Shown here: one piece after another, positions 25,055 to 33,915 of the stretch
How positions within the stretch are numbered: the stretch's first letter is position 1
Layout: every line of letters begins with the position of its first letter
Source: Alcaligenaceae bacterium
GTDB taxonomy: Bacteria; Pseudomonadota; Gammaproteobacteria; Burkholderiales; Burkholderiaceae_B
NCBI GenBank assembly: GCA_013416435.1
Contig: JACCEN010000001.1
Span: 1 to 64,000, forward strand
Direction of reading: 5' to 3'
DNA length: 64,000 bases
Program-made: the position numbers and the translations under genes
Notes under the pieces: generated by a model
What the model saw: the letters and a program-made list of their open reading frames with translations, nothing else
What the model was told of the DNA's origin: nothing
The model's database searches: none

Positions 25055-26050
25055 ATGCAATACCGACGCCTTGGCGCCAGCAACCTGAAAGTATCCGCCC
25101 TATGCCTGGGCTCCATGATGTTCGGCGATCAGACCGAGCTTCCCGAAGCGCAGAACATCGTGGCGTCCGCCCGGGAGCGCGGCATCAATTTCATTGACAC
25201 CGCCGACATCTATACCAAGGGCAAGTCGGAGGAAATGGTCGGCAAGCTGCTGCAAGGCCAGCGTGACGACTGGGTCCTGGCGACCAAGCTGGGCAACGCC
25301 ATGAGCACGCGGCCGAACGAATCGCATTACTCGCGGCACTGGATCACCCGCGAAGTCGACAACAGCCTGAGTCGCCTGAATACCGGGCATATCGATATCC
25401 TTTACCTGCACAGGGACTATCACGAAGAGAACCTGGACGAGGCAGTGCGCGCCCTGGGCGATCTGATACGGGCCGGCAAGATACGCGCATTCGCGCTGTC
25501 CAACTTCCGGGGCTGGCGCATCGCGGAAGTGGCGCGCCTATGCGAAAGAGCCAACATCCCGGGCCCGATCGCCTGCCAGCCCTATTACAACCTGTTGAAT
25601 CGCGGCCCCGAGGTCGAGATACTGCCCGCCTGCTCCCACTATGGATTGGGTGTGGTGTCTTACAGCCCCATCGCCCGCGGCGTGCTGACCGGAAAATATC
25701 AACCCGGGCAAACACCGGCCCCCGAAACGCGCGCGGGCCGTGGCGACCGGCGCATTTTGCAGACCGAGTTCCGCGAGGAGTCGCTGCTGATCGCCCAGAA
25801 GCTGCAGGTGCATTGCCAGGAAAAAGGGATCAAGCTCAACCATTTCGCCACGGCCTGGGTGCTCGCCAACCGCCATATCAGCGCGGTGATCGCGGGCCCG
25901 CGCACGCTGGCCCAGCTCGAAGATTATTATCCCGCGCTAGACGTGACCATCAGCGAAGAAGACGAAGCGCTGGTCGACCAGCTCGTCGCCCCCGGCCATG
26001 CATCCTCGCACGGATACAACGATCCGAGCTATCCCTTCTACGGCCGCTGA
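25055..26050 (+). CDS. Aldo/keto reductase
   Basis: 331 residues. (beta/alpha)8 NADPH-dependent reductase. Family motifs: MQYRRLGASNLKVSALCLGSM, FIDTADIYTKGKSEEMVGK with the catalytic Asp and Tyr, and later IACQPYYNLLNR and GVVSYSPIARGVLTGKY. The cofactor region near the C terminus includes SAVIAGPRTLAQLEDYY. Substrate uncertain; related to YajO/IolS-type enzymes. The start follows AAGGAG with 6-bp spacing. Confidence 0.92.
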   Translation: MQYRRLGASNLKVSALCLGSMMFGDQTELPEAQNIVASARERGINFIDTADIYTKGKSEEMVGKLLQGQRDDWVLATKLGNAMSTRPNESHYSRHWITREVDNSLSRLNTGHIDILYLHRDYHEENLDEAVRALGDLIRAGKIRAFALSNFRGWRIAEVARLCERANIPGPIACQPYYNLLNRGPEVEILPACSHYGLGVVSYSPIARGVLTGKYQPGQTPAPETRAGRGDRRILQTEFREESLLIAQKLQVHCQEKGIKLNHFATAWVLANRHISAVIAGPRTLAQLEDYYPALDVTISEEDEALVDQLVAPGHASSHGYNDPSYPFYGR

Positions 26051-26071
26051 CAGGAAACGGATACACCAACG

Positions 26072-26105
26072 AAAACCGGCATCGCGCGGACGCGATGCCG
26101 GTTTT
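26072..26105. terminator. Bidirectional intrinsic terminator
   Basis: Fifteen-bp perfect arms (AAAACCGGCATCGCG and complement) around a 4-nt loop, flanked by A4 and T4. It separates the converging aldo/keto reductase and BMP-type binding-protein genes and serves both. Confidence 0.92.
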
Positions 26106-26125
26106 GTATCTGCAGTTTCTGGCAC

Positions 26126-27211
26126 TTACTTGGTTGGCAGCTTGCCAGCCACGCCCTGAACATAGTAATTCATCTTGTTCAGGCCGTTATCGTCCAACAC
26201 GCCCGATTCCAGCCGGACCTTGCCTTCGTTGTCTGTGATGGGGCCTGCGAACGGGGCAAGCTTGCCCGCCACGATATCGGCCTGCTTTTCCGTAACCAGC
26301 GCCTTCACGTCTTCCGGCACGGCGGGGCCGAAGCCTTCGATGACGGCCATGCCTTCTTTGATGCCGCCCCAGGTGCCGTCCGATTTCCAGGCGCCGTCCA
26401 ATACTTCCTGCGCCTTCTTGGTGAAGTAATCGCCCCAATGATGAGTGACCGCCGCGATCTGCGCATTGGGTCCGAATTTCTTCATGTCGGAGTGGTAGGC
26501 CACGGCGTACTTGCCTTTTTCTTCGGCCGCCTGCACCGTTGCGGTGGAGTCGGTGTGATGCGTGACGATATCGGCACCCTGGCCGATCAGCGCCAGCGCG
26601 GCATCGCGCTCTTTGCCCGGATCGAACCAGCTGTTGACCCAGATCACACGCACTTCCGCGTTCGGATTGACGCTGCGCATGCCGCGGGTAAACGCATTGA
26701 TGCCCTGCAGGACTTCGGGGATGGGGAAAGCGCCCACATAGCCCGCGACATTGGACTTCGTCATCTTGCCCGCCACGATGCCGGCCAGATAGCGCGCTTC
26801 GTAGAAGCGTGCGTTCGTGGTAGATACGTTGGGCGCCGTCTTGTAGCCGGTGGAGTGCACGAACTTCACGTCGGGAAACTGCTTGGCGACTTTGAGCGTG
26901 GGGTTCATGTAGCCGAAGGAGGTCGTGAAGATGAGCTTGTTGCCCTGCTGCGCCAGATCGCGGATCACACGCTCGGCATCGGCGCCTTCGGGCACGTCTT
27001 CCACGTATTGCGTCTTGATCTTGCCGCCCAGCGCTTGCTCCATCTCGCGGCGGCCCGTATCCTGCTGCCAGGTCCAGCCGGCTTCGCCAATGGGGCTGAC
27101 GTATACGAAGCCCACCTTCAAGGGCTCTTCCGCCGCGACGGCGGATGTGAGCGCCAGGGCCGGCGCCAGTGCCACGACGCACAACGCTTTACGCAGAAAT
27201 TTTGCAGACAT
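26126..27211 (-). CDS. BMP-family ABC transporter substrate-binding protein
   Basis: 361 residues. Signal peptide MSAKFLRKALCVVALAPAL...SAVAA. BMP/PnrA-like domain: KVGFVYVSPIGEAGWTWQQD at the N terminus, FTTSFGYMNPTLKVAKQFPDVKFVHSTG, and ARYLAGIVAGKMTKSNVAGYVGAFPIPEV. These proteins bind nucleosides or related compounds in the periplasm. No lipobox is seen, so it is probably a free periplasmic protein. It is the last gene of an ATPase-permease-permease-binding protein operon. Confidence 0.93.
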   Translation of the reverse strand: MSAKFLRKALCVVALAPALALTSAVAAEEPLKVGFVYVSPIGEAGWTWQQDTGRREMEQALGGKIKTQYVEDVPEGADAERVIRDLAQQGNKLIFTTSFGYMNPTLKVAKQFPDVKFVHSTGYKTAPNVSTTNARFYEARYLAGIVAGKMTKSNVAGYVGAFPIPEVLQGINAFTRGMRSVNPNAEVRVIWVNSWFDPGKERDAALALIGQGADIVTHHTDSTATVQAAEEKGKYAVAYHSDMKKFGPNAQIAAVTHHWGDYFTKKAQEVLDGAWKSDGTWGGIKEGMAVIEGFGPAVPEDVKALVTEKQADIVAGKLAPFAGPITDNEGKVRLESGVLDDNGLNKMNYYVQGVAGKLPTK

Positions 27212-27219
27212 GATTATCC

Positions 27220-28137
27220 TCAGGTATTTGGATTGAAATTTTTTCCAAGGGACGCAGGCATGTTCAGCCTGATCCAGTTTGCATTACGAGAAATCAGAAC
27301 CAGCACCAGTATCGTTGCCAGATAGGGCAGCATCGACAACAGCTGGGAAGCGATGGGCACGCCGAGCGCCTGCATATGATAGGTAAGAATGGTGATGCCG
27401 CCAAACAGATAGGCGCCGATCAGGACGCGGATCGGGCGCCACGTCGCGAAAGTGGTGAGCGCCAGGGCGATCCAGCCGCGGCCCGCGACCATGCCTTCCA
27501 CCCACATCGGCGTGTATACCAGCGACATGAAGGCCCCCGCCAGCCCGCAGCATGCACCTCCGAACAGCAAAGCGCCGAGGCGGATGCGCCGTACGTCGTA
27601 GCCCAGAGAATGCGCGGAAGAAGGCGATTCTCCCACCGACCTGAGTATCAGGCCCGCCCGCGTCCTGTTCAGGAACCAGACGATGCCTGCGCAGAGCAAC
27701 AATGACAGATACACCATGGGATGCTGCTGGAAGATGGCCGGACCCAGTACCGGGATATGCTCCAGATAAGGTATGCTGAATTTCATGGCGTTCAGGCTGC
27801 TGCCGACATAATCGATGCCGATGTACGCGGATGCGCCGACACCGAAAAGAGACAGGGCGAGCCCCGTGGCCACCTGGTTCGCGCCGAGCCACACCGTCAG
27901 CCACGCGAAAAAACCGGCCATTGCCATGCCGGCCAGCGCCCCCGCCCCAAAACCAAGGACCGCACTGTCCGTGTGGACCGTGACCGCAAAACCCATGACC
28001 GCGGCAACCAGCATCATGCCCTCGGAACCCAGGTTGATGACGCCGGCTTTTTCATTGATGAGCAGGCCCAGCGCCGCCAGCATGAGCGGGGTACCGGCGT
28101 TGACGGCCGAAGCGATGAGCGGAGCAAGCGCGTCCAT
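27220..28137 (-). CDS. ABC transporter permease (BMP-type importer, second subunit)
   Basis: 305 residues from MDALAPLIASAVNAGTPLMLAALG. About nine helices of the branched-chain amino acid / sugar-type permease family, with INEKAGVINLGSEGMMLVAAVMGF and the coupling region VGESPSSAHSLGYDVRRIRLGALLFGGACCGLAGA. Begins 2 bp after the first permease gene and is followed by the binding-protein gene. The operon order resembles the nucleoside importer NupOPQ/BmpA group. Confidence 0.92.
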   Translation of the reverse strand: MDALAPLIASAVNAGTPLMLAALGLLINEKAGVINLGSEGMMLVAAVMGFAVTVHTDSAVLGFGAGALAGMAMAGFFAWLTVWLGANQVATGLALSLFGVGASAYIGIDYVGSSLNAMKFSIPYLEHIPVLGPAIFQQHPMVYLSLLLCAGIVWFLNRTRAGLILRSVGESPSSAHSLGYDVRRIRLGALLFGGACCGLAGAFMSLVYTPMWVEGMVAGRGWIALALTTFATWRPIRVLIGAYLFGGITILTYHMQALGVPIASQLLSMLPYLATILVLVLISRNANWIRLNMPASLGKNFNPNT

Positions 28138-28139
28138 GG

Positions 28140-29198
28140 TTATCTCCAGCGCAAGCGGTTGTGAATCAGCACGTCGCAGGCAAGCAGCGCAAACAGCAAT
28201 ATGCCCTGGAAGATGCCGGTGATGGCGCTGGGCATGCCCAGGCGGCTTTGCGATAACTCGCCGCCGATATACAGCAAGGCCATGATGAAACTGGAAAACA
28301 CCACCCCGATGGGATGCAGCCGCCCGACGAACGCCACGATGATGGCTGCAAATCCGTAACCCGGGGAAACAGAAGGCGTCAGCTGCCCGATGGGTCCCAT
28401 GATCTCGCTGGCGCCGGCCAGCCCGGCAAGGCCGCCCGACACCAGCATGCAGGTCCAGAGCGAACGTCGCGAGGAAAAGCCGGCATAGCGCGCGGCCAGC
28501 GGCGCCATTCCCCCGACCTGCAACTTGAATCCCGAGAAGCTGCGCGATAGATACAGCCATGCCGCCAGCGCCGCCGCGACTGCCAGCAGCAGGCCCAGAT
28601 GCAGGCGCGTACCCGGCAGGACGACAGGCAACAGGAAACCGTCCGAGAACAGGCGCGACTGCGGAAACCCAAAACCATCGGGATCCATCATGACACCATG
28701 TACCAGATAGCTCAGCAGCAGCTGGGCGACATACACCAGCATCAGCGAGACGAGAATCTCGTTCGCGTTGTAGCGGTCGCGCAGCCATGCGGTGATGGCA
28801 GCCCAGGCCATGCCGCCCAGGACGCCCGCCATCAATGCAAGCGTGATCAGCCAGAAGCCGCCATTGGTTTCGTCGTCGAAATACAGAATGGCCGCGCCCG
28901 CCGTGATGGCGCCCGCCACCAGTTGCCCTTCCGCCCCGATATTGAACACATTGGCCCGAAAGCACATGGCCAGACCGACCGAAATCATGAGCAGCGGCGC
29001 AAGCTTCACGCCCACTTCCGACCACCCGCGCAAATCCTTGATGGGTTCGACGAAGAAGACCGCCAGGCTGGCGACGGGGTCCTTTCCAACGGCCAAGAAC
29101 AGCACGATGCCGCAAAGCATGGTCAGCAGCACAGCCAATATGGGCGAGAGCCAGGACATCCACGCCGATGGCTGCGCACGCGGCTCGAGCTTAAGCAT
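28140..29198 (-). CDS. ABC transporter permease (BMP-type importer, first subunit)
   Basis: 352 residues from MLKLEPRAQPSAWMSW. About nine helices. The family core reads FRANVFNIGAEGQLVAGAITAG, then LVSLMLVYVAQLLLSYLVHGVMMDPDGFG, and the coupling loop QVGGMAPLAARYAGFSSRRSLWTCMLVSGGLAGLAGA is typical of guanosine/nucleoside-type permeases. The start overlaps the ATPase stop by 8 bp, indicating coupling. Confidence 0.92.
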   Translation of the reverse strand: MLKLEPRAQPSAWMSWLSPILAVLLTMLCGIVLFLAVGKDPVASLAVFFVEPIKDLRGWSEVGVKLAPLLMISVGLAMCFRANVFNIGAEGQLVAGAITAGAAILYFDDETNGGFWLITLALMAGVLGGMAWAAITAWLRDRYNANEILVSLMLVYVAQLLLSYLVHGVMMDPDGFGFPQSRLFSDGFLLPVVLPGTRLHLGLLLAVAAALAAWLYLSRSFSGFKLQVGGMAPLAARYAGFSSRRSLWTCMLVSGGLAGLAGASEIMGPIGQLTPSVSPGYGFAAIIVAFVGRLHPIGVVFSSFIMALLYIGGELSQSRLGMPSAITGIFQGILLFALLACDVLIHNRLRWR

Positions 29199-30723
29199 GC
29201 GACACCTCGGCGGTCCTGGCCGCATGATCTTCCCAGAGCCCGCTCATCCATTGCCCGATGAGATCGACGCTTGCATCCGACACGCCGATGGACGGGGAGA
29301 CCCTCCCTTTGGCCATGACGATGAGCCGATCCGAGATTTCAAAGAGCTCATCGAGCTCTTCCGAAATCACGAGCACCGCACAGCCGGCGTCCCTCAGGGC
29401 GAGCAGTTCGGCGCGTATCTGGGCGGCGGCGCCGACATCCACGCCCCACGTCGGCTGAGCCACCAGCAGCAGCCTGGGGCGTCGCGCCACTTCGCGGCCG
29501 ATGATGTACTTTTGCAGATTGCCGCCCGACAGGCTTGCCGCCGCCGCCTGAGGACCTGCCGCCTTGACCTGGAACCGGTCGATGATGCCGGCCGCCAGCT
29601 CGCGTATGGCGCGCGTCTTGATGAAGCCATGGCTCAATGCCCCGGCATCCTGATGCGACAAAAGGATATTCTGCGCCAGGCTCAGCTCGGGCACGGCGCC
29701 ACGGCCCAGGCGCTCTTCGGGCACGAAAGCCATGCCGCGCGCGCGGCGCCAGGCAACGGGCCGCTTGCCCACCGGCACGCCGTCCAGGCACACCGCGCCG
29801 GCGGAGGCGCGCGTGTCTTCACCGGAGAGCACACCCATGAGCTCTTGCTGGCCATTGCCCGAAATGCCGGCGATTCCAAGGATCTCGCCCTCGCGCACGT
29901 CGAAATGAATGTCGCGCAGTTCGGTGGCGAAGGGATGCGCCTTCGGCAGCGACAGGCCGCGCACGGCCAGCACCGCCCTGCCCGGCGTCGCTTGTTCATG
30001 CTTCATGACCGGCGGCTCGGACCCTATCATCATGCGGGAAAGGCTGGCATGGCTTTCACGCCGCGGATCGCACTGCCCCGTGACCCGGCCGCCGCGCATG
30101 ACCGTGCAGGCGTGGCACAGCGCGCGTATCTCGTCCAGCTTATGGCTGATGTACAGAATGCTGCATCCCTCTTCCGCCAGCTGGCGCAGCGTCTCGAACA
30201 GCTTCGCCACCGCCTGCGGGGTCAGCACGGAAGTGGGTTCATCCAGAATCAGCAGCCTGGGATTGCCAAGCAGCGCGCGCACGATCTCGACCCGCTGGCA
30301 CTCTCCCACGGAAAGCGTATGAACATGCCGCTGCGGCTCGAGATCAAGTCCGTATTGACGCGCCGTATCGGCAATGCGCTGCTCCAGCTCATCGAGCGGC
30401 GTACCGCCGGGCAGCCCCAGGGCGATGTTTTCAGCGACCGTCAGGGTGTCGAACAGCGAAAAGTGCTGGAACACCATTCCGATGCCCAACTTACGGGCTA
30501 CTGCCGGACTCGCGATATTGGTTTCTTGGCCATTCCAGAAAATCTGACCGGCGTCCGGTCTGGTCACGCCGTACACGATCTTCATGAGCGTGGACTTGCC
30601 CGCCCCGTTCTCGCCGAGCAAGGCATGGATTTCACCCGGCAGCACCGTCAGGTCGACCTGATCGTTGGCGACGACGGCCGGGTATCGCTTGGTGATTTGT
30701 TTCAGTGCGAGGCGACTGGTCAT
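29191..30723 (-). CDS. ABC transporter ATPase, duplicated sugar/nucleoside type
   Basis: 510 residues from the ATG at 30723; a GTG four codons upstream is possible. It has two fused ABC domains. The first has Walker A GENGAGKST, signature LSVGECQRVEI and Walker B LLILDEPTSVLTP. The second has a degenerate Walker A (GISGNGQQE) and signature LSGGNLQKYIIGREVARRP with LLLVAQPTWGVDVG, normal for this class. Powers uptake with the two permeases and BMP-type binding protein downstream. Nucleoside substrate is inferred from family. Confidence 0.93.
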   Translation of the reverse strand: MTSRLALKQITKRYPAVVANDQVDLTVLPGEIHALLGENGAGKSTLMKIVYGVTRPDAGQIFWNGQETNIASPAVARKLGIGMVFQHFSLFDTLTVAENIALGLPGGTPLDELEQRIADTARQYGLDLEPQRHVHTLSVGECQRVEIVRALLGNPRLLILDEPTSVLTPQAVAKLFETLRQLAEEGCSILYISHKLDEIRALCHACTVMRGGRVTGQCDPRRESHASLSRMMIGSEPPVMKHEQATPGRAVLAVRGLSLPKAHPFATELRDIHFDVREGEILGIAGISGNGQQELMGVLSGEDTRASAGAVCLDGVPVGKRPVAWRRARGMAFVPEERLGRGAVPELSLAQNILLSHQDAGALSHGFIKTRAIRELAAGIIDRFQVKAAGPQAAAASLSGGNLQKYIIGREVARRPRLLLVAQPTWGVDVGAAAQIRAELLALRDAGCAVLVISEELDELFEISDRLIVMAKGRVSPSIGVSDASVDLIGQWMSGLWEDHAARTAEVSHA

Positions 30724-30774
30724 GGTCGTTGACACGTAATGAGCACGATGGACGGCGCTGCCAGCGCCGCCGAA

Positions 30775-30969
30775 TTATCCGCGCTGCTGGAGGGCTTTCT
30801 CGATCTTTTTGTCGGTCTTGTACTGGGACAGCGCATACACGGCCCAGATGGTTGCCGGCAGCCAACCGATAAGGGTGATTTGCAGGATCAGGCACACGAT
30901 GCCCGCAACAGGCCGGCCTATCGTGAAAAACGTCAGCCAGGGAAGCAGCAATGCAATGAGCAGTCTCAT
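30775..30969 (-). CDS. YqaE/Pmp3-family small membrane protein
   Basis: 64 residues with two membrane helices: LLIALLLPWLTFFTIG and GIVCLILQITLIGWLPATIWAVYAL. The GWLPATIWA...Y motif is diagnostic of the YqaE/Pmp3 (UPF0057) proteolipid family, linked to membrane potential and salt or stress responses in other organisms. A short charged tail KTDKKIEKALQQRG follows. Divergent from mgtC. Confidence 0.9.
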   Translation of the reverse strand: MRLLIALLLPWLTFFTIGRPVAGIVCLILQITLIGWLPATIWAVYALSQYKTDKKIEKALQQRG

Positions 30970-31040
30970 GATTCGAACCAGTTGATATTCATTTACCGGG
31001 GCTGCTATTCTAACCGTTACTCCACTAGGATACCGTTACG

Positions 31041-31643
31041 ATGGTGGAAATCACCGATAGCATCTGGGCAACGATCGTCCAGGAATTCTCCGACATACCC
31101 GACGCCGCCGAGGCAACGCGCATGGTGTTGCGGCTCTCCATGGCAATCCTGCTGGGTGCGGCCATAGGTTTCGAGCGCGAACTGCGCGGCAAGGCCGCCG
31201 GGCTGCGCACCCACATGCTGGTCTCGCTTGGCGCCGCCATTTTCGTCTTCGTGCCGTTGCAAAGCGGCATGCCGCTGGCGGACGCAAGCCGCGTGCTGCA
31301 AGGCGTGATCGCCGGAATCGGCTTTCTGGGGGCCGGGGCGATCATCAAGCTGGGCGAAGACGAGCAGGTCAAAGGCCTGACCACCGCCGCCAGCATCTGG
31401 GTCGCGGCCGCCATCGGCATCGCCGCCGGCATGGGCAAGGAAACCACGGCCGTGGTCAGCACATTGGCCGCGCTTTTCATCCTTGCCATCGTGCACCGGC
31501 TGGAAAATCATGCGGGGGTCAGACCCCATTCGGGGTCTGACCCCGGGTCGAATCAAGGGGTCGGACCCCGCTCGGGGTCCGACCGCCGATCAGGTCAAGG
31601 GGTCGGACCCCATACGGGGTCAGACCCCAAAAAGCGGAGATAG
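31041..31643 (+). CDS. MgtC/SapB-family membrane protein with a repeat-encoded tail
   Basis: 200 residues. MgtC N-terminal membrane domain: ATRMVLRLSMAILLGAAIGFERELRGKAAGLRTHMLVSLGAA and GVIAGIGFLGAGAIIKLGE, the two signature segments. Typical short MgtC/SapB proteins end near residue 155-160, where the native sequence reads IVHRLENHA. The last 42 residues (GVRPHSGSDP..., GVGPRSGSDR..., GVGPHTGSDPKKRR) come from three consecutive palindromic elements read in the same frame. The product is an inner-membrane protein related to Mg or virulence-linked functions; its exact role is unknown. Confidence 0.9.
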   Translation: MVEITDSIWATIVQEFSDIPDAAEATRMVLRLSMAILLGAAIGFERELRGKAAGLRTHMLVSLGAAIFVFVPLQSGMPLADASRVLQGVIAGIGFLGAGAIIKLGEDEQVKGLTTAASIWVAAAIGIAAGMGKETTAVVSTLAALFILAIVHRLENHAGVRPHSGSDPGSNQGVGPRSGSDRRSGQGVGPHTGSDPKKRR

Positions 31644-31671
31644 GGTCAGACCCCGTACGGGGTCTGACCCT
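31515..31671. repeat. Four palindromic elements across the mgtC 3' end
   Basis: 31515-31544, 31557-31585 and 31599-31628 lie inside the mgtC frame; 31642-31671 follows the stop and ends 14 bp before the AsmA-like gene stop. The second copy shows the paired change A to G in the left arm and T to C in the right arm. The fourth is the AGGG...CCCT variant. Spacers between the first three are 12-13 bp and related (AATCAAG, CAGGTCAAG), suggesting local duplication. Confidence 0.9.
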
Positions 31672-31685
31672 GAGCCCTTCGCCGA

Positions 31686-33803
31686 TTACGGCGTGATGTT
31701 CTTCGGGAAGCCCGCTTCGTCCTTTTCTCCTGCATCGTCGGTGCGTTCGATCTGCTGCTCTCTGTTGCTCTGCTGCGTTTCCTTGCCCGCCTCCTGCTTG
31801 GCGGGCGCCGCTTTGCCTGTATCCCCTTTGGCGCTTGCGAAGGAAGAACATCCTGTGCTTTGGTCCGTACCCACGTTCAACAAAGGCAGGATGGCGGCGA
31901 ACGGCGTGGCGATAACGCCCAAGGCGACCGCTGCGCCCACGCGTGCGGCAAGCGGGCCTTTCTCCACTCCGACATCGGGATTCTTGAACGTGCCCCTCGC
32001 GTACAGCGGCGACCGCAGCGTAAAGATGCGCACCGTCTTGTTCTGCGGACGGATCTGCAAGTCCAGACGCTCCTCGGCAAGGTTGATCCGGCCCTCTACG
32101 TCGACGACCGCGTCATCGGTCTCCAACCGGAACACCCTGGTGCGCATCACGCCGTCCTCGACGGCGAAATCGCTGGCCAGACAGTCCATGACCACTTGCT
32201 CATCACCGAAGATCTGAACCATCACCATGTTGGCCACGTTCAGGCCGGCCGCTTCCAGCAGAAAGCGGCTGATGGTGCCTCGGCTGGCAACGGCCTGCAG
32301 CTCTCCATTCGAGTTGCCGAGCAATTCTGCAAGGGATACACCCTGCCCCTTCAGCTTGGCATCGCCGAACAGCTCGCCGAAACTGGCGTCCATCCGCTCC
32401 GCACCGGGAAACAATTGTTTCAGCTTGAGATGACGGGCCTGTATGGACAGGTCGGCCTTGATGCGCTTGTCGCGGCCGTCGAGCACGAGATTATTCGCCA
32501 GCGTCCCGCCCGCGAAGCCGAAATTGAGAGGTTTCAACGACAGAACACTGTCGCTCAGCACCACGTGGGCCTTGATGTTGTCCAGCGGCAAGTCTTCATC
32601 GCGAAGAATCTTCTCGCCTGCGAACTGCACATCGGCATCCATGACCTTCCATGATTCGGTATTCAAAGGCTTGGCGGGCAGCGCCTTGTCCGCTGGCTGC
32701 TTGAAATCGGACGCTTTCTTCTCTTTCTTTTCCATGCCGCTGGTTTCAAGCCCGATGAGCGGACCCAAGTCACGCAGGCGCAGCAAGCGGGATTCGACCT
32801 GTCCGGTAAGAAGCGGCCGGGGCTTGCGCCGATGGTACTCGAGCGTGCCGCGCAAGTCGCTTTTACCCATCAGGCCCTTGAATTCCTCGTAGCGCCAGAC
32901 GTCTGCATCGCCATCGAGCTTGGCGATCAGCCGCCCCTCGGTCTCGTAGGGAGGGGTCTCCGGCAAGGCGACGCCCAGCAATGGAAGCAGATCCGCCATG
33001 GTGTCGCCCGCAAGAGTGAGCCGCACGTCCAGGGCGGCGAGCGACTGGGGTCGCGTGACCGACCCCTCCAGGCCGATCGTGGTCGTCCCGACACTGACTT
33101 CGCCTTTCAGAGGAAAAGGCTTGGCCCCATCGCGCAACGACAGCACACCGCCCGACTTTCCCTCGCCGGTCAATTCGGCCTGGCGATACCGGCCTTTGGC
33201 CTTCCACTCCAGGCCATAGCCGTCGGCGCCCGGCTCCGCGATGCTGTCGAACTCGGTCTGGAAATCCAGCTCCTTGGTCGCATCGATCACTTGGGCCCGC
33301 ACACTGGTCAGGGACAGGGACTGCAGATCGAATGTCCATTTGGAGGGTGTCTTGGACTCTTCCGTGGTTTCGCTCAAGGTCCAGTTCACTGCTCCGCCCT
33401 CATTGCGCTCCAGCAGCACGGAGGCGTCTTCGATGTGCAGGCTGCTCAGTCGGAAGACACGATGAAAAAGAGCGCCGGAATCTATCGTGGCGATAAGGCG
33501 CGACGCCTCCGCCATGGTCTTGCCCTCGTCCGCCCAGGCCGGGTTGCCGACCACGACCTGATTCGCGGTGATCTGCGGCCAGGGCAACCAGCGCGGCCCT
33601 TCAGACTCCTTGCGCGGACGCAGCCAATCGACGTCCAGATCGCCCCTGATCTCGACGGGACGATGGATTACCTGAGAGATGCGCTGGCTTACCCACGGGC
33701 GTGCCATATTCCAATTCATGGTCGCCAGCAATGCCACGACAATGGCTAATGCCAGCAGCACCCCCAGGCATGACCATAAGAGAATTCTGACGTAGCGCGG
33801 CAT
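31686..33803 (-). CDS. AsmA-family inner-membrane/periplasmic protein
   Basis: 705 residues from MPRYVRILLWSCLG. One N-terminal helix (VRILLWSCLGVLLALAIVVALL) anchors a long beta-rich periplasmic region. AsmA features: early NWNMARPWVSQRISQVIHRPVEIRGDLDVDWLRP and the C-terminal AsmA domain with DFAVEDGVMRTRVFRLETDDAVVDVEGRINLAEERLDLQIRP. Proteins of this class are now viewed as bridge-like lipid transfer proteins or outer-membrane biogenesis factors. A low-complexity Lys/Ala/Glu tail (about 650-705) follows. Converges on mgtC. Confidence 0.9.
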   Translation of the reverse strand: MPRYVRILLWSCLGVLLALAIVVALLATMNWNMARPWVSQRISQVIHRPVEIRGDLDVDWLRPRKESEGPRWLPWPQITANQVVVGNPAWADEGKTMAEASRLIATIDSGALFHRVFRLSSLHIEDASVLLERNEGGAVNWTLSETTEESKTPSKWTFDLQSLSLTSVRAQVIDATKELDFQTEFDSIAEPGADGYGLEWKAKGRYRQAELTGEGKSGGVLSLRDGAKPFPLKGEVSVGTTTIGLEGSVTRPQSLAALDVRLTLAGDTMADLLPLLGVALPETPPYETEGRLIAKLDGDADVWRYEEFKGLMGKSDLRGTLEYHRRKPRPLLTGQVESRLLRLRDLGPLIGLETSGMEKKEKKASDFKQPADKALPAKPLNTESWKVMDADVQFAGEKILRDEDLPLDNIKAHVVLSDSVLSLKPLNFGFAGGTLANNLVLDGRDKRIKADLSIQARHLKLKQLFPGAERMDASFGELFGDAKLKGQGVSLAELLGNSNGELQAVASRGTISRFLLEAAGLNVANMVMVQIFGDEQVVMDCLASDFAVEDGVMRTRVFRLETDDAVVDVEGRINLAEERLDLQIRPQNKTVRIFTLRSPLYARGTFKNPDVGVEKGPLAARVGAAVALGVIATPFAAILPLLNVGTDQSTGCSSFASAKGDTGKAAPAKQEAGKETQQSNREQQIERTDDAGEKDEAGFPKNITP

Positions 33804-33915
33804 GATCTCTCCCAGTCCCCGCCGCAATGCGGGCGAAGGTCAACAATGTCAGGTCATTGTAGAAGGGCTGGACGCCGATCATGCAACAGGATAGGACCAA
33901 ACGCTACAAATTGAC

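Noticed and set aside
28792-30732. Long open frame on the plus strand (about 646 codons)
   Set aside because: It is antisense to the well-supported ABC ATPase and permease genes and has the low-complexity His/Arg/Gln composition of a high-GC shadow frame.
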